Positions 17,359 through 25,182 of a stretch of DNA of 64,000 nt are shown piece after piece. Origin of the DNA: Cyanobium sp. Cruz CV13-4-11 (lineage in GTDB: Bacteria; Cyanobacteriota; Cyanobacteriia; PCC-6307; Cyanobiaceae); contig NZ_JAGQCH010000006.1 of NCBI RefSeq assembly GCF_024346055.1, forward strand, positions 102,864 to 166,863. Reading direction: 5' to 3'. Under the pieces are notes generated by a model. It was not told the origin of the DNA. It did not search any database and was given only the letters and a program-made list of their open reading frames with translations. The translations under genes and the position numbers were made by a program. The number at the start of each line of letters is the position of its first letter. The first letter of the stretch is position 1.

Positions 17359-17930
17359 TCAATAGCGCTGCTTGATCACCGGAAAAGCGGCATCAAATTT
17401 GGCGGGGAGGGCTGGAGGATTGGGCAGCGAGGCCACATAGGAACGCAGTTCAGGCTCAGAATTAACAGCGCTGATTCCCTTCGCAATACCCTGTAGATTG
17501 CTAACCGCAGCAACGGTGGAGATCGTTTGCTGTTTTAGAATACGTGCGCCTAGAAAATACTGGAAAGGGATGATCAGAACCAGCAATATGGCAAACAGAC
17601 GGCAAAGCGACTCGCCAGGAGCTGCCAGTTTTTTAGGGTTTGATCTTCGGCAATAAGACATTGGGCAAAGACAATCATCGTGAGACCAACCAGAAGGGCA
17701 AAGCTGGAATTGAGAAGCGCCCCAATCAAGCTGAGTTGCCATTCAGATGTCGCTAGCTTTAGCGGAAAAGAGTTGAAGATGACAACATTAAGCGTAGAGC
17801 CAATGATTATCCAGCCTAGCAATGCCAAGATGAAAGATAATTCTACTGGCAACCTGTGCTGAAAGGAATTTGGCTCGCTTACCGATTCCATTTCTTCAAT
17901 GAAGCCATCGTGGTCGAGGGCCATGCGCAC
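17359..17930 (-). pseudogene. HpsJ-like membrane protein interrupted by a -1 frameshift
   Basis: Two overlapping minus-strand frames together make one protein of about 190 residues. The first (start 17930) has two transmembrane helices (FILALLGWIIIGSTLNVVIF and LLNSSFALLVGLTMIVFAQC) around FPLKLATSEWQLSLIGALLN. The second continues SLCRLFAILLVLIIPFQYFL, then ILKQQTISTVAAVSNLQGIA to the stop at 17359. This layout resembles the HpsJ-like, exosortase-associated family of cyanobacteria. The frames meet at a run of six A at 17629-17634 (on the coding strand A AAA AAC), so the break is either an indel in the run or programmed slippage. The sequence is AT-rich relative to its surroundings. Confidence 0.55.
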
Positions 17931-18321
17931 AAAGTAAAATTTTACTACAATAATCTATCACATCATCGTTGACCTGCAGCATAGCGATGCTGAATGGAGC
18001 AGAACTTCACAAGAAAGTGGCAGGAAATGGCGGCCGAGGCCTTCCAGAGGTAGGCAGACAGTCTGCGTTGCTGCTAGTGGGCAGTAAAAATCCCACTGAA
18101 GGAAGGATTGCTGGATAGAGATCGCAGCGGTCAACATTCGATTCAAAAAGAAAGCTTGGTGCGCCGCCGCTGCTTGCCGGAAAAGCTAAAGGTTGAACCT
18201 GCGCCGATATGCGGAAGGGGTCCAGGAACAAGGGTTGACCTAATCCTTAGGTTTGAGCTTCCTTGCAAACTTGCAGGTGCTCGTAGTGGCAAGCCTGGCA
18301 CCCCTACCCCAATTCCCCAGC
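17931..18321. other. intergenic, no gene recognised
   Basis: This 390-base stretch separates the HpsJ-like relic from folP. Short open frames exist on both strands but none shows family motifs or a convincing start, and composition drifts from AT-rich to GC-rich. I take it as the right-hand edge of the accessory island. Confidence 0.5.
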
Positions 18322-19176
18322 TCAGTCAGCGGCTCGTTCTGCGGCGGCAGGTCCAGCGGGATGGGCCCCGCCGAGGGCATCCACCAGCCGCGCCACCTGC
18401 ACGATCGGCCCCACATCGTGCACCCGCAGGATCGAAGCCCCCGCAGCGATCGCCTGGCCGCAGACCGCCGCGGTGCCCCAGAGCCTGGCGCGGGGCCTTG
18501 GTTCGTTGAGCACCGCGCCGATGAACCGCTTGCGCGAGGGGCCCACCAGCAGGGGGAAGCCCTCCGCGCACAGATCAGCCAGGCCCCGCAGCAGGGCCAG
18601 GTTTTGCTCGGTGGTCTTGGCGAAACCCAGCCCCGGATCCCAGATCAGCTGGGCCGCCTTCACCCCCGCCGCCAGCGCCTGCTGCGTGGCGGCCAGCAGC
18701 TCGGAGCGCACCTCGGCTACCACGTCGTCGTACACCGCCAGATCATCCATGGTCTGGCTGTCGCCGCGGCTGTGCATCAGCACATAGGGGCAGCCGGCGC
18801 GGGCGATCAGCGGCAACATCTGCGGATCGCGCAGGCTGGTGTCGCCATCCCGATTGGCACCGCGCACGTCATTGATCCAGTCCGCCCCTGCCGCCAGGGC
18901 GGCTTCGGCTACGGACGCCTCGAAGGTGTCCACCGACATCAGGCAGCCAGGGTGGGCGGCCCGCAGCTCCTGCATGGCTGCCAGCACCGGATACAGCCGC
19001 TCCAACTCCAGGCCCGGCCCGACGATCTCGGCTCCGGGCCGGGTGCTCTGGCCGCCGAGATCGAGTAGATCGGCCCCCTGGGCCAGCATCCGCTTCGCCG
19101 CCTTCAGTGCCGCCGGCACGCTGTTCAGCCGGCCGCCATCGCTGAAGGAATCGGGGCTGAGATTGAGCACCCCCAT
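18322..19176 (-). CDS. folP: dihydropteroate synthase
   Basis: Condenses 7,8-dihydropterin pyrophosphate with p-aminobenzoate in folate synthesis, in the cytoplasm. Landmarks: MGVLNLSPDSFSDGG at the N-terminus (pterin loop 1), DLGGQSTRPGA, NDVRGANRDGD, WDPGLGFAKTTEQNL, LVGPSRKRF and the final RVHDVG. The start is uncertain: ATG at 19176 or GTG at 19179. The conserved residues usually preceding this point (here WGERTLV) are encoded upstream but without a recognisable start codon, so the original start may have been lost along with tpiA. Confidence 0.93.
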   Translation of the reverse strand: MGVLNLSPDSFSDGGRLNSVPAALKAAKRMLAQGADLLDLGGQSTRPGAEIVGPGLELERLYPVLAAMQELRAAHPGCLMSVDTFEASVAEAALAAGADWINDVRGANRDGDTSLRDPQMLPLIARAGCPYVLMHSRGDSQTMDDLAVYDDVVAEVRSELLAATQQALAAGVKAAQLIWDPGLGFAKTTEQNLALLRGLADLCAEGFPLLVGPSRKRFIGAVLNEPRPRARLWGTAAVCGQAIAAGASILRVHDVGPIVQVARLVDALGGAHPAGPAAAERAAD

Positions 19177-19245
19177 CACCAGGGTGCGCTCACCCCATCG
19201 GGGCAGGCCCGGGTTGGGGCTTGGTCGGGCATCAGGTCGCCGGCC

Positions 19246-19320
19246 TCAGGCCCTGACCGGCACCTGGTAGTTGGCGATGCGGGCAAAGCTGATCGGATCG
19301 AGCGAGGCACCCCCCACCAG
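19246..19320 (-). pseudogene. tpiA: 3' end of a triosephosphate isomerase gene
   Basis: Just upstream of folP the minus strand encodes LVGGASLDPISFARIANYQV and stops at 19246. This is the C-terminal tail of TpiA. Directly before it a one-base frame change leads into IDGGWWG..., and further upstream (to about 19572) the coding looks unrelated to TpiA and shifts frame again. No other part of tpiA is present. A working tpiA must lie elsewhere, or was lost here by rearrangement. Confidence 0.65.
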
Positions 19321-19646
19321 CCGCCGTCGATCAGGAACCAGCCGGCCGGAGAGGCACGCCGCTGCACCACCTCCGCCCGGATGTCCCGGATGACCACCTT
19401 GCCGTCGCCGCTGCTGCGCAGCTCGAGACGGAGATGGCGCGGCGAGGCAGGGATCCAGCAGCGACCCCTGGCCAAGTTCCGCCTGGGTGAGCTCGGCCGG
19501 GGTGCGTCCGGTGCTGGCGGGCACCAGGGCGAAAGGGAGCAGGGGGCTGGCGGGGTCGGAACCGTGCTCCATGGCTCTGCAGGGTCAGCCTTCAGGATGG
19601 ATCGGCCAAGGATGGCCTGGAAGGGACGGTTTCGATCACGGCGGGC

Positions 19647-19670
19647 AAAAAAAAGGGGGCCGAAGCCCCC
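19647..19670 (-). terminator. rho-independent terminator of pstS
   Basis: On the minus strand GGGGGC-TTCG-GCCCCC forms a six-pair stem capped by the stable UUCG tetraloop, followed by eight T residues. It lies 37 bases past the pstS stop codon. Confidence 0.92.
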
Positions 19671-19706
19671 GGAATCACCCCGCAGGGGTGAGTGAATGGA
19701 TCGGGA

Positions 19707-20714
19707 TCACTTGCCGATCTTGGCCACTTCGGCGCGAGCTTGCTTCAGAACGGTACCGGTCAGGGGGACGAAATCGAGCTGCTTGGCGATTCCCTGGCCC
19801 TTGGGCGAGAGACCCCAGGTCAGGAACTGACGGAGGGTAGCTGCCTTGTCGCCGTTGCCCCGCTGGTAGGCAAGGATCCAGGTGAAGGTGGCGATCGGGA
19901 AGGCGTTGGCGCCGGCCGGGTTGCAATCCTCACCACCGAGGCGGGCATTCAGCTTGACGCTGTTCAGAGCGGCGGCGCCGGTGACATCGTTGGCGAGAAC
20001 AAATTTGCCAGCTTTGTTCTGAACAGCCGCAGGGGTGATCTTGCCCTTCACGAAGGCCTGGTTGAGGTACCCGATCGAACCGGGGGTGTTCATGATCAGG
20101 CCCGCCACGCCCTCATTGCCCTTGCCGCCGACGCCCACGGGCCACTTGACGGCCTTGGAGGTTCCCACTTTGGATTTCCACTCCGGCGAGAAGCAGGAGA
20201 GGGAGTTGGTGAAGGCGGCCGTGGTGCCGGAGCCATCCGAGCGGTGGGCCACGGCGATCGGTCCCTTGCCACATTTCAGTTGCTCCCAAGTCTTGATCTT
20301 GCCGAGGAAGATGTCGGCGAGCTGAGCCTGGGTGAGCTTGAGGTTCTTGCAGCTGGGGTTGTTGTAGGCGGGGGTGACGGTGCCCCCCATCATCGGAATC
20401 TGCAGGGCTCCACGCTGGGCGGTCACGCCCTTGGTGAATTCTCCTTTGGATTCGCTGAGCTCCTCATCGGTCGCTCCAAAATCGACGCTACCGGCATGGA
20501 ACTGGCGAACACCGGCGCCGGAGCCCACCGACTGGTAGTTCACCTGCCTCTTGGTTTCCTTGGCGAACTCCACGGACCAGCGCTGGTAGGCCGGAGCGGG
20601 AAAGCTGGCGCCGGCTCCACTGATGGAGTTGCTCTGGGCGATCACCGGAACGGCCAGTCCAGCGCTGACAGCACCGGCAGCGGAGAGAATCAGGGCCTTC
20701 TTCGCGAAGGTCAT
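19707..20714 (-). CDS. pstS: phosphate ABC transporter substrate-binding protein
   Basis: A 335-residue periplasmic phosphate-binding protein feeding the PstCAB transporter. It starts with a signal peptide (MTFAKKALILSAAGAVSAGL ... VIAQS) and the mature protein shows the phosphate-site loops ISGAGASFPAPAYQRW, SVGSGAGVRQF, FGATDEEL and AHRSDGSGTTAAFTN. The ATG at 20714 was preferred to a TTG four codons upstream. It is monocistronic: a terminator follows and the transporter genes are not adjacent. The upstream Pho box indicates control by phosphate limitation (PhoB/SphR). Confidence 0.95.
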   Translation of the reverse strand: MTFAKKALILSAAGAVSAGLAVPVIAQSNSISGAGASFPAPAYQRWSVEFAKETKRQVNYQSVGSGAGVRQFHAGSVDFGATDEELSESKGEFTKGVTAQRGALQIPMMGGTVTPAYNNPSCKNLKLTQAQLADIFLGKIKTWEQLKCGKGPIAVAHRSDGSGTTAAFTNSLSCFSPEWKSKVGTSKAVKWPVGVGGKGNEGVAGLIMNTPGSIGYLNQAFVKGKITPAAVQNKAGKFVLANDVTGAAALNSVKLNARLGGEDCNPAGANAFPIATFTWILAYQRGNGDKAATLRQFLTWGLSPKGQGIAKQLDFVPLTGTVLKQARAEVAKIGK

Positions 20715-20767
20715 CAGAAATGCCAATTGTGGAGCACGTTATGAATAGCAACCCCCTCCGCTCATTC

Positions 20768-20797
20768 GCGTTATGAGCAGGTTAACGGGTCGTCAAG
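20768..20797 (-). promoter_or_regulatory. Pho box (three half-sites) upstream of pstS
   Basis: On the minus strand three eight-base units repeat with an 11-base period: CTTGACGA, GTTAACCT and CATAACGC, separated by three bases each. This matches the cyanobacterial Pho-box plan of PyTTAAPyPy(T/A) direct repeats bound by SphR/PhoB. The array ends 54 bases before the pstS ATG. A possible -10 element (TATTCAT) lies between. Confidence 0.72.
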
Positions 20798-21016
20798 GAT
20801 TGCTCTGGACTGGGCCCTTGATGCGCCTGGCTGGGCAACCTGCACCTGGACGTGGCTGTTGCCATCACTCCCAGCAGGCGCTCGGGGCCCTGTTGGCGCC
20901 GCAGCTGCTGGCGAACCGCCAAGGGATCCGCGCCTCTGCTGATTCCAGATGGGCTCCCGTAGCCAATGTCACATCAGATTGTCTGGATCAGACGCTGGCA
21001 CCATCCGGCCCTGGCT

Positions 21017-21574
21017 ATGGATAGGTGTGCGATCCCCGCCGTCCCCGTGAAAGAGCTCACCAGCGCCATCAACCAACACCTGGCCGCTGAGTTCCAGGCC
21101 GGCCACACCTATCTGGCCATGTCGATCTGGCTGCGCGAGAAGGATCTGGCCGGTTTCTCCACCTACATGCACGACAAGAGCCAGGAGGAGCGCGACCACG
21201 CGGCCCGCATGATCACCTACCTGGTGGACAGTGACGAACAGGTGGAATTGCCCACCATCGAGGCGCCGGAACGCAGTTGGCCGTCGGTGCAGACCCTGTT
21301 TGACCAGGTCTATGACATGGAAAAGGGGGTCACCGCCTCGATCAACCGGCTCTACGCCATGGCCGAAACCGTTGGCGAACGCAGTGCCACGGCCATGCTC
21401 GATTGGTTCGTGGCCGAGCAGCTCCAGGAGGAGGCCGAAGCCCGCTTCGTTCGCAAGCGCCTGCGCCTGGCTGGCGATAACAGCGCCGCCCTGCTGCTGC
21501 TTGACCAGCAGTTCCTCGAAGGGACAGCCCTGACCCACGTCAAGGGTGGTCTCAGCGGCACCAGGGGGGCCTGA
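21017..21574 (+). CDS. ftn: ferritin
   Basis: An iron-storage protein that oxidises Fe2+ and stores it in a 24-subunit shell. The ferroxidase ligands are visible in order: Glu in LAAEFQAGHTYLAMSIWL, the E-x-x-H pair in SQEERDHAARM, Glu in YDMEKGVTASI, and the E-Q-x-x-E-type site in VAEQLQEEAEA. The start is ambiguous: ATG 21017 gives 185 residues with a 12-residue extra lead, while a GTG at 21050 would start closer to the usual ferritin N-terminus (KELTSAINQHL). It ends eight bases before feoB, so iron import and storage are co-transcribed. Confidence 0.92.
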   Translation: MDRCAIPAVPVKELTSAINQHLAAEFQAGHTYLAMSIWLREKDLAGFSTYMHDKSQEERDHAARMITYLVDSDEQVELPTIEAPERSWPSVQTLFDQVYDMEKGVTASINRLYAMAETVGERSATAMLDWFVAEQLQEEAEARFVRKRLRLAGDNSAALLLLDQQFLEGTALTHVKGGLSGTRGA

Positions 21575-21581
21575 AGCGTCG

Positions 21582-23474
21582 ATGCCGCCATCCCTCTCCC
21601 TGTCCTGCCACGGCCCCCAGCTGAACGCCTCCCAGGTGCAGGGTGGCCAGAGCCACGGCCCGGGCTTTCAGCTGGCTCTGGTGGGGATGCCCAACACCGG
21701 TAAGTCGACGCTCTTCAACCGGCTCACCGGCGGTAACGCGCAGATTGCCAACTGGCCTGGCCTGACGGTCGAACTGCAACGGGGTCCCCTGCCGGATGAC
21801 GGTCACGGCAGCACCTACGAGCTGGTGGACCTGCCGGGGATCCACGACCTGAGCGGCAGCAGTGAGGACGAGGCCGTGGTGCAGCGCTTCCTGCGCGACA
21901 CTCCGCCCGATCTGGTGATCCTGGTGCTGAATGCCAGCCAGATCAGCGGCCAGCTAAGGCTGTTGCTGCAGTTGCGCCAGCTCGGCCTGCCGCTGCTGGC
22001 GGCACTCAACATGAGCGATGAGGCCGGGCGATTCGGCATCGCCATCGACCATCAGGGGCTGTCCGGTGCCCTCGGCCTGCCGGTGCTGCCGGTGAGCGCC
22101 AAGCGGAACCAGGGAATCGCCGAACTGCTCGACCAGTTGCACCAATGGGGGGAGGCACCCGGGCGTGCCGACACGGCGCTCGGTGGACTCCCCCAGCCGC
22201 CGGTTCCCGCCTCGGATGGGTGGCAGCAGGAGCTGGTGGACCGCTTTGTGACCATGCCGGAGGGGTTGCACAACCACCGCTCCCGCGTGGTGGATCGTCT
22301 GCTTCTCCATCCGTTGCTTGGGGTGGGGATCTTCCTGGTGATGGTGCTGGCGGTGTTCCAGCTGCTGTATGCCGTGACAACGCCCCTGCAGGATCTTCTG
22401 GGCTCCGTTCTCGACTGGATTCAGACGAGCTGGCTGGTGCCGGCTCTGCAGAGCCTGGGCTGTCCGGACGGGCTGCAGCACTTCCTGGTGGATGGCCTGT
22501 GGCTGGGCGTCGGCACGGTGGCCACGTTCCTGCCCCTGATCTTCGTGTTCTACGTGCTGATTGGCAGCATCGAGGACTCGGGTTATCTGCCGCGGGCCGC
22601 CTTCCTGATGGATGGCTTCATGCACTGGCTGGGGCTGGATGGCCGGGCCTTCGTGCTGCAGGTGATGGGCTTCGGCTGCAATGTGCCCTCAATCATGGGA
22701 ACCCGGGTCATTCGGGATCGGGGCATGCGTCTGCTGGCCATGCTCTGCATTCCCTTTGCTCTCTGTCAGGCCAGGTTGACCGTGTTCATCTTCATGGCCG
22801 GGGTGTTCTTTCCCAGGCCCTGGTGGGCGCCAGGACTGGTGCTGTTCGGCTTCTATGTGATGAGTTTTGCGGCCGCCGTGATCACGGGTCTGGTGTTCAA
22901 GCGGGTCTACTCCAGTGATGGGGCGTTCGTGCTGGAACTTCCGCCTTACCGGGCCCCCAGCCTGACCACCATCCTGCGCCGTGGCTGGACGTCGATGCTG
23001 AATTTCATGGTCACCACCCGGGTGTTCATCATCGTGGGAGCGGCGGCCATCTGGTTGCTCACCAACCTGCCCCCGGGGGCAACGGAGGCCTCCGGCAGCT
23101 CACTGGCGGCGGGGATCGGCCGGATCTTCCAGCCGCTGCTGGGGCCGATCGGCATGAACCCTGAGCTCACCGTGTCCCTGTTTTTCGGCTTCATTGCCAA
23201 GGAAATCCTGCTGGGGGCGATGGCGGTGATCTACGGCACCACCGCCTCCGGCCTCGGAGGGGCTCTCCACACCGCCATCACGCCGCTGCAGTCGCTCAGC
23301 TTCATGACCTTCGTGCTTCTGTACACCCCGTGCCTGGGAACGGTGGCGGCCCAGATCCAGGAGTCCAGGAGTCGCGCCTTCGCCTTGCTGTCCCTCGGCT
23401 GGTCCTTGACGCTCGCCTGGGCGATGGCCTTTGTCGTGTACCAGGGGGGTGGCTGGATCCTGTCCCTGCGCTGA
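21582..23474 (+). CDS. feoB: ferrous iron transporter B
   Basis: A 630-residue inner-membrane Fe2+ transporter with an N-terminal G domain. G motifs: G1 VGMPNTGKSTLFNRLTGG, G3 DLPGIHDL, G4 NMSD. A membrane domain follows with the paired gate repeats and the conserved GFGCNVPSIMGTRVIRDRG; the second gate contains FFGFIAKEILLGAMAVIYG. The ATG at 21582 avoids overlap with ferritin. The protein is somewhat shorter than E. coli FeoB (773 residues), as is common in cyanobacteria. feoA is not in the same operon but lies convergent downstream. Confidence 0.95.
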   Translation: MPPSLSLSCHGPQLNASQVQGGQSHGPGFQLALVGMPNTGKSTLFNRLTGGNAQIANWPGLTVELQRGPLPDDGHGSTYELVDLPGIHDLSGSSEDEAVVQRFLRDTPPDLVILVLNASQISGQLRLLLQLRQLGLPLLAALNMSDEAGRFGIAIDHQGLSGALGLPVLPVSAKRNQGIAELLDQLHQWGEAPGRADTALGGLPQPPVPASDGWQQELVDRFVTMPEGLHNHRSRVVDRLLLHPLLGVGIFLVMVLAVFQLLYAVTTPLQDLLGSVLDWIQTSWLVPALQSLGCPDGLQHFLVDGLWLGVGTVATFLPLIFVFYVLIGSIEDSGYLPRAAFLMDGFMHWLGLDGRAFVLQVMGFGCNVPSIMGTRVIRDRGMRLLAMLCIPFALCQARLTVFIFMAGVFFPRPWWAPGLVLFGFYVMSFAAAVITGLVFKRVYSSDGAFVLELPPYRAPSLTTILRRGWTSMLNFMVTTRVFIIVGAAAIWLLTNLPPGATEASGSSLAAGIGRIFQPLLGPIGMNPELTVSLFFGFIAKEILLGAMAVIYGTTASGLGGALHTAITPLQSLSFMTFVLLYTPCLGTVAAQIQESRSRAFALLSLGWSLTLAWAMAFVVYQGGGWILSLR

Positions 23475-23506
23475 GCCGCTATCCCCTTCCTCTCCGCCGG
23501 CGCTGC

Positions 23507-23758
23507 TCAGCCGGGGGGGATCAGGGTCACCTGCATGTCGGCGGCCTGGGCGCCGCGCAGCATGAATTCCGTCAGGCCACTGGCCAGGTGCAGCAGGCCG
23601 CCGGGTTGAGCGCGGCGCAGCACCTCGATCTCCACCCCCGGCCTGACCCCCAAGGCCAGCAGACGCCGTTGCAGCTCCGGATGGAGGGGCAGACAGTTGA
23701 CCCAAACTCTGGCACCTTCAGGAACCTGACTGAGAGGCATCAAAGCCGTGGTCTCCAA
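23507..23758 (-). CDS. feoA: ferrous iron transport protein A
   Basis: An 83-residue SH3-like cytoplasmic partner of FeoB. Characteristic parts: MPLSQVPEGARVWVNCL, LQRRLLALGVRPGVEIEVLR and the final DMQVTLIP. It is convergent with feoB, 32 bases between stop codons. FeoA usually precedes feoB on the same strand, so this arrangement separates their transcription. Confidence 0.85.
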   Translation of the reverse strand: METTALMPLSQVPEGARVWVNCLPLHPELQRRLLALGVRPGVEIEVLRRAQPGGLLHLASGLTEFMLRGAQAADMQVTLIPPG

Positions 23759-23858
23759 TCCAGCAATCTAGGCCGCATTCACGCGAGTTCCGATCGGTGG
23801 ACTCCCTGCTGCCCGGGGCGTTCTTGCCGTCGGAGATTCAGCGTGATGTCCAAACGGA

Positions 23859-24965
23859 TCATTCCTGAAGGTCCGCCACCCCCAGGCCGCAGCCCCGGCA
23901 GGGTCGCATCGGATAGGTGTTGAAGGGGAAGCGGGGGGGCTGGAAGGGCTCGATGCCCCGGCGCCGGTCGAAGCGCACCATGCCGACACTGCCGCTGTGG
24001 GCCACCACCAGCGCCGTGCGCCCCAGCCGGCGCTGGCTGCGGGCCCAGCTGCCGGTGTTGTAGTAGGTGATGTGGCACGGGCCCCGGTCGTCACCGGAGG
24101 GTTCCGGCAGGGCCAGGGGCGTGGCTTCGGGGATGTGGGTGTGGCCGTTGATCAGCCCGTCAAAGGCCTGCGGACCCCGTCCCTCCCGCTGCAGGTGCTG
24201 GACAATCCCTCGCTTGATCAGCCGGTCGTGCCCCGTGCGGCTCTTGAGGGCGCTCTCGAGCACGAAGGCCAGGGAGAAACCGCCGGAGGAGTTGAGGCCA
24301 CGGCTGATCGGGATCGGCCATTCCCGGTGGCTGGCCAGCAGATCGACGGCGCTCTGAAGGATTCCCTCCGCGTTCCAGCCGGTCGGCAGTGGCCCGTTGG
24401 CCGGCCGTGTGAACGGGGACAGCAGGCCATTGATGCCGGCGCTGTAGTGCTCCTGCAGCCGGGCGAGCCCCTCGGCCGCACCGGCGTGGAAGCGGATCAG
24501 CCGGTCGTACTCGTCGCCGTGGCGCACCAGCAGCCTCTGGCCGGAGGGCGTGCGGTACACATCCTGACGACGGATGGCGAAGCCGGGCCGCTCCAGACCG
24601 GCGTGGCGGCGCAGGTAGGCATCGTGGTTGCCGGGGATGTAGGTGATCGTCACCCCGTCCCGGTGCAGGGCCTGGAACCGTTCCAGCACGCGCCGGTGCG
24701 AGGCCCGCAGCAGCTGGGCCTTGAGCAGGGTCTCACTGGTGAGGGGATCCCCATCCTCCCGGGCCAGGAGGGAATCGATCAGGTCGGTGAGAAAGTCGGC
24801 ATCGACGTTGGCGTTGAAGCGAATCGCCTGCAGATCGATGATGTCGCCGACGAGAAACAGCTGCCTGGGCCGGATGCACCCCAGGAACGCCGCCAGGTGG
24901 CTGGCTTCGCACTGATTGGAGCCCAGATGCAGATCCGAGATGAACAGGGCGTCGCAGCTGAGCAC
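23859..24965 (-). CDS. calcineurin-type metallophosphatase (LpxH-like)
   Basis: A 368-residue dinuclear-metal phosphoesterase. Motifs in order: LFISDLHLGS (D-x-H), LVGDIIDL (GD), TYIPGNHDAYLR (GNHD), RHGDEYDR and GLINGHTHIP (GH-x-H). The layout is like UDP-2,3-diacylglucosamine hydrolases, but the long middle insertion (residues 150-250) and a Cys pair at the end (RPCRGCG) are not typical of LpxH, so the substrate is open. The gene stands alone on the minus strand with about 220 bases of upstream sequence. Confidence 0.75.
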   Translation of the reverse strand: MLSCDALFISDLHLGSNQCEASHLAAFLGCIRPRQLFLVGDIIDLQAIRFNANVDADFLTDLIDSLLAREDGDPLTSETLLKAQLLRASHRRVLERFQALHRDGVTITYIPGNHDAYLRRHAGLERPGFAIRRQDVYRTPSGQRLLVRHGDEYDRLIRFHAGAAEGLARLQEHYSAGINGLLSPFTRPANGPLPTGWNAEGILQSAVDLLASHREWPIPISRGLNSSGGFSLAFVLESALKSRTGHDRLIKRGIVQHLQREGRGPQAFDGLINGHTHIPEATPLALPEPSGDDRGPCHITYYNTGSWARSQRRLGRTALVVAHSGSVGMVRFDRRRGIEPFQPPRFPFNTYPMRPCRGCGLGVADLQE

Positions 24966-25182
24966 AACCTTCCGGCAGGTGGATCGGCGCCCGGAGACGG
25001 GTCGCGCTCAGGCCTTTGGCTCCGCCATGGTGACACGATCCCGGCGTGGATCACGGCGTCGTCAGCCTCAGAAATGCAGGTCGAATCCCGTGATCTGGGC
25101 ATCGTTGAAGCACTGGCCGTCGCCTCGCCCGCGTCCGTTGTCTGCCGCACCAGCCCTGGTAAGCGGCAATACCGCCCCATGG

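Noticed and set aside
18007..18231. A 74-codon minus-strand frame before folP.
   Set aside because: No start context, no similarity and mixed composition; kept only as part of the uninformative gap.
20815..21016. A Fur box before the ferritin gene.
   Set aside because: No recognisable palindrome of the expected length was found in this 200-base stretch.
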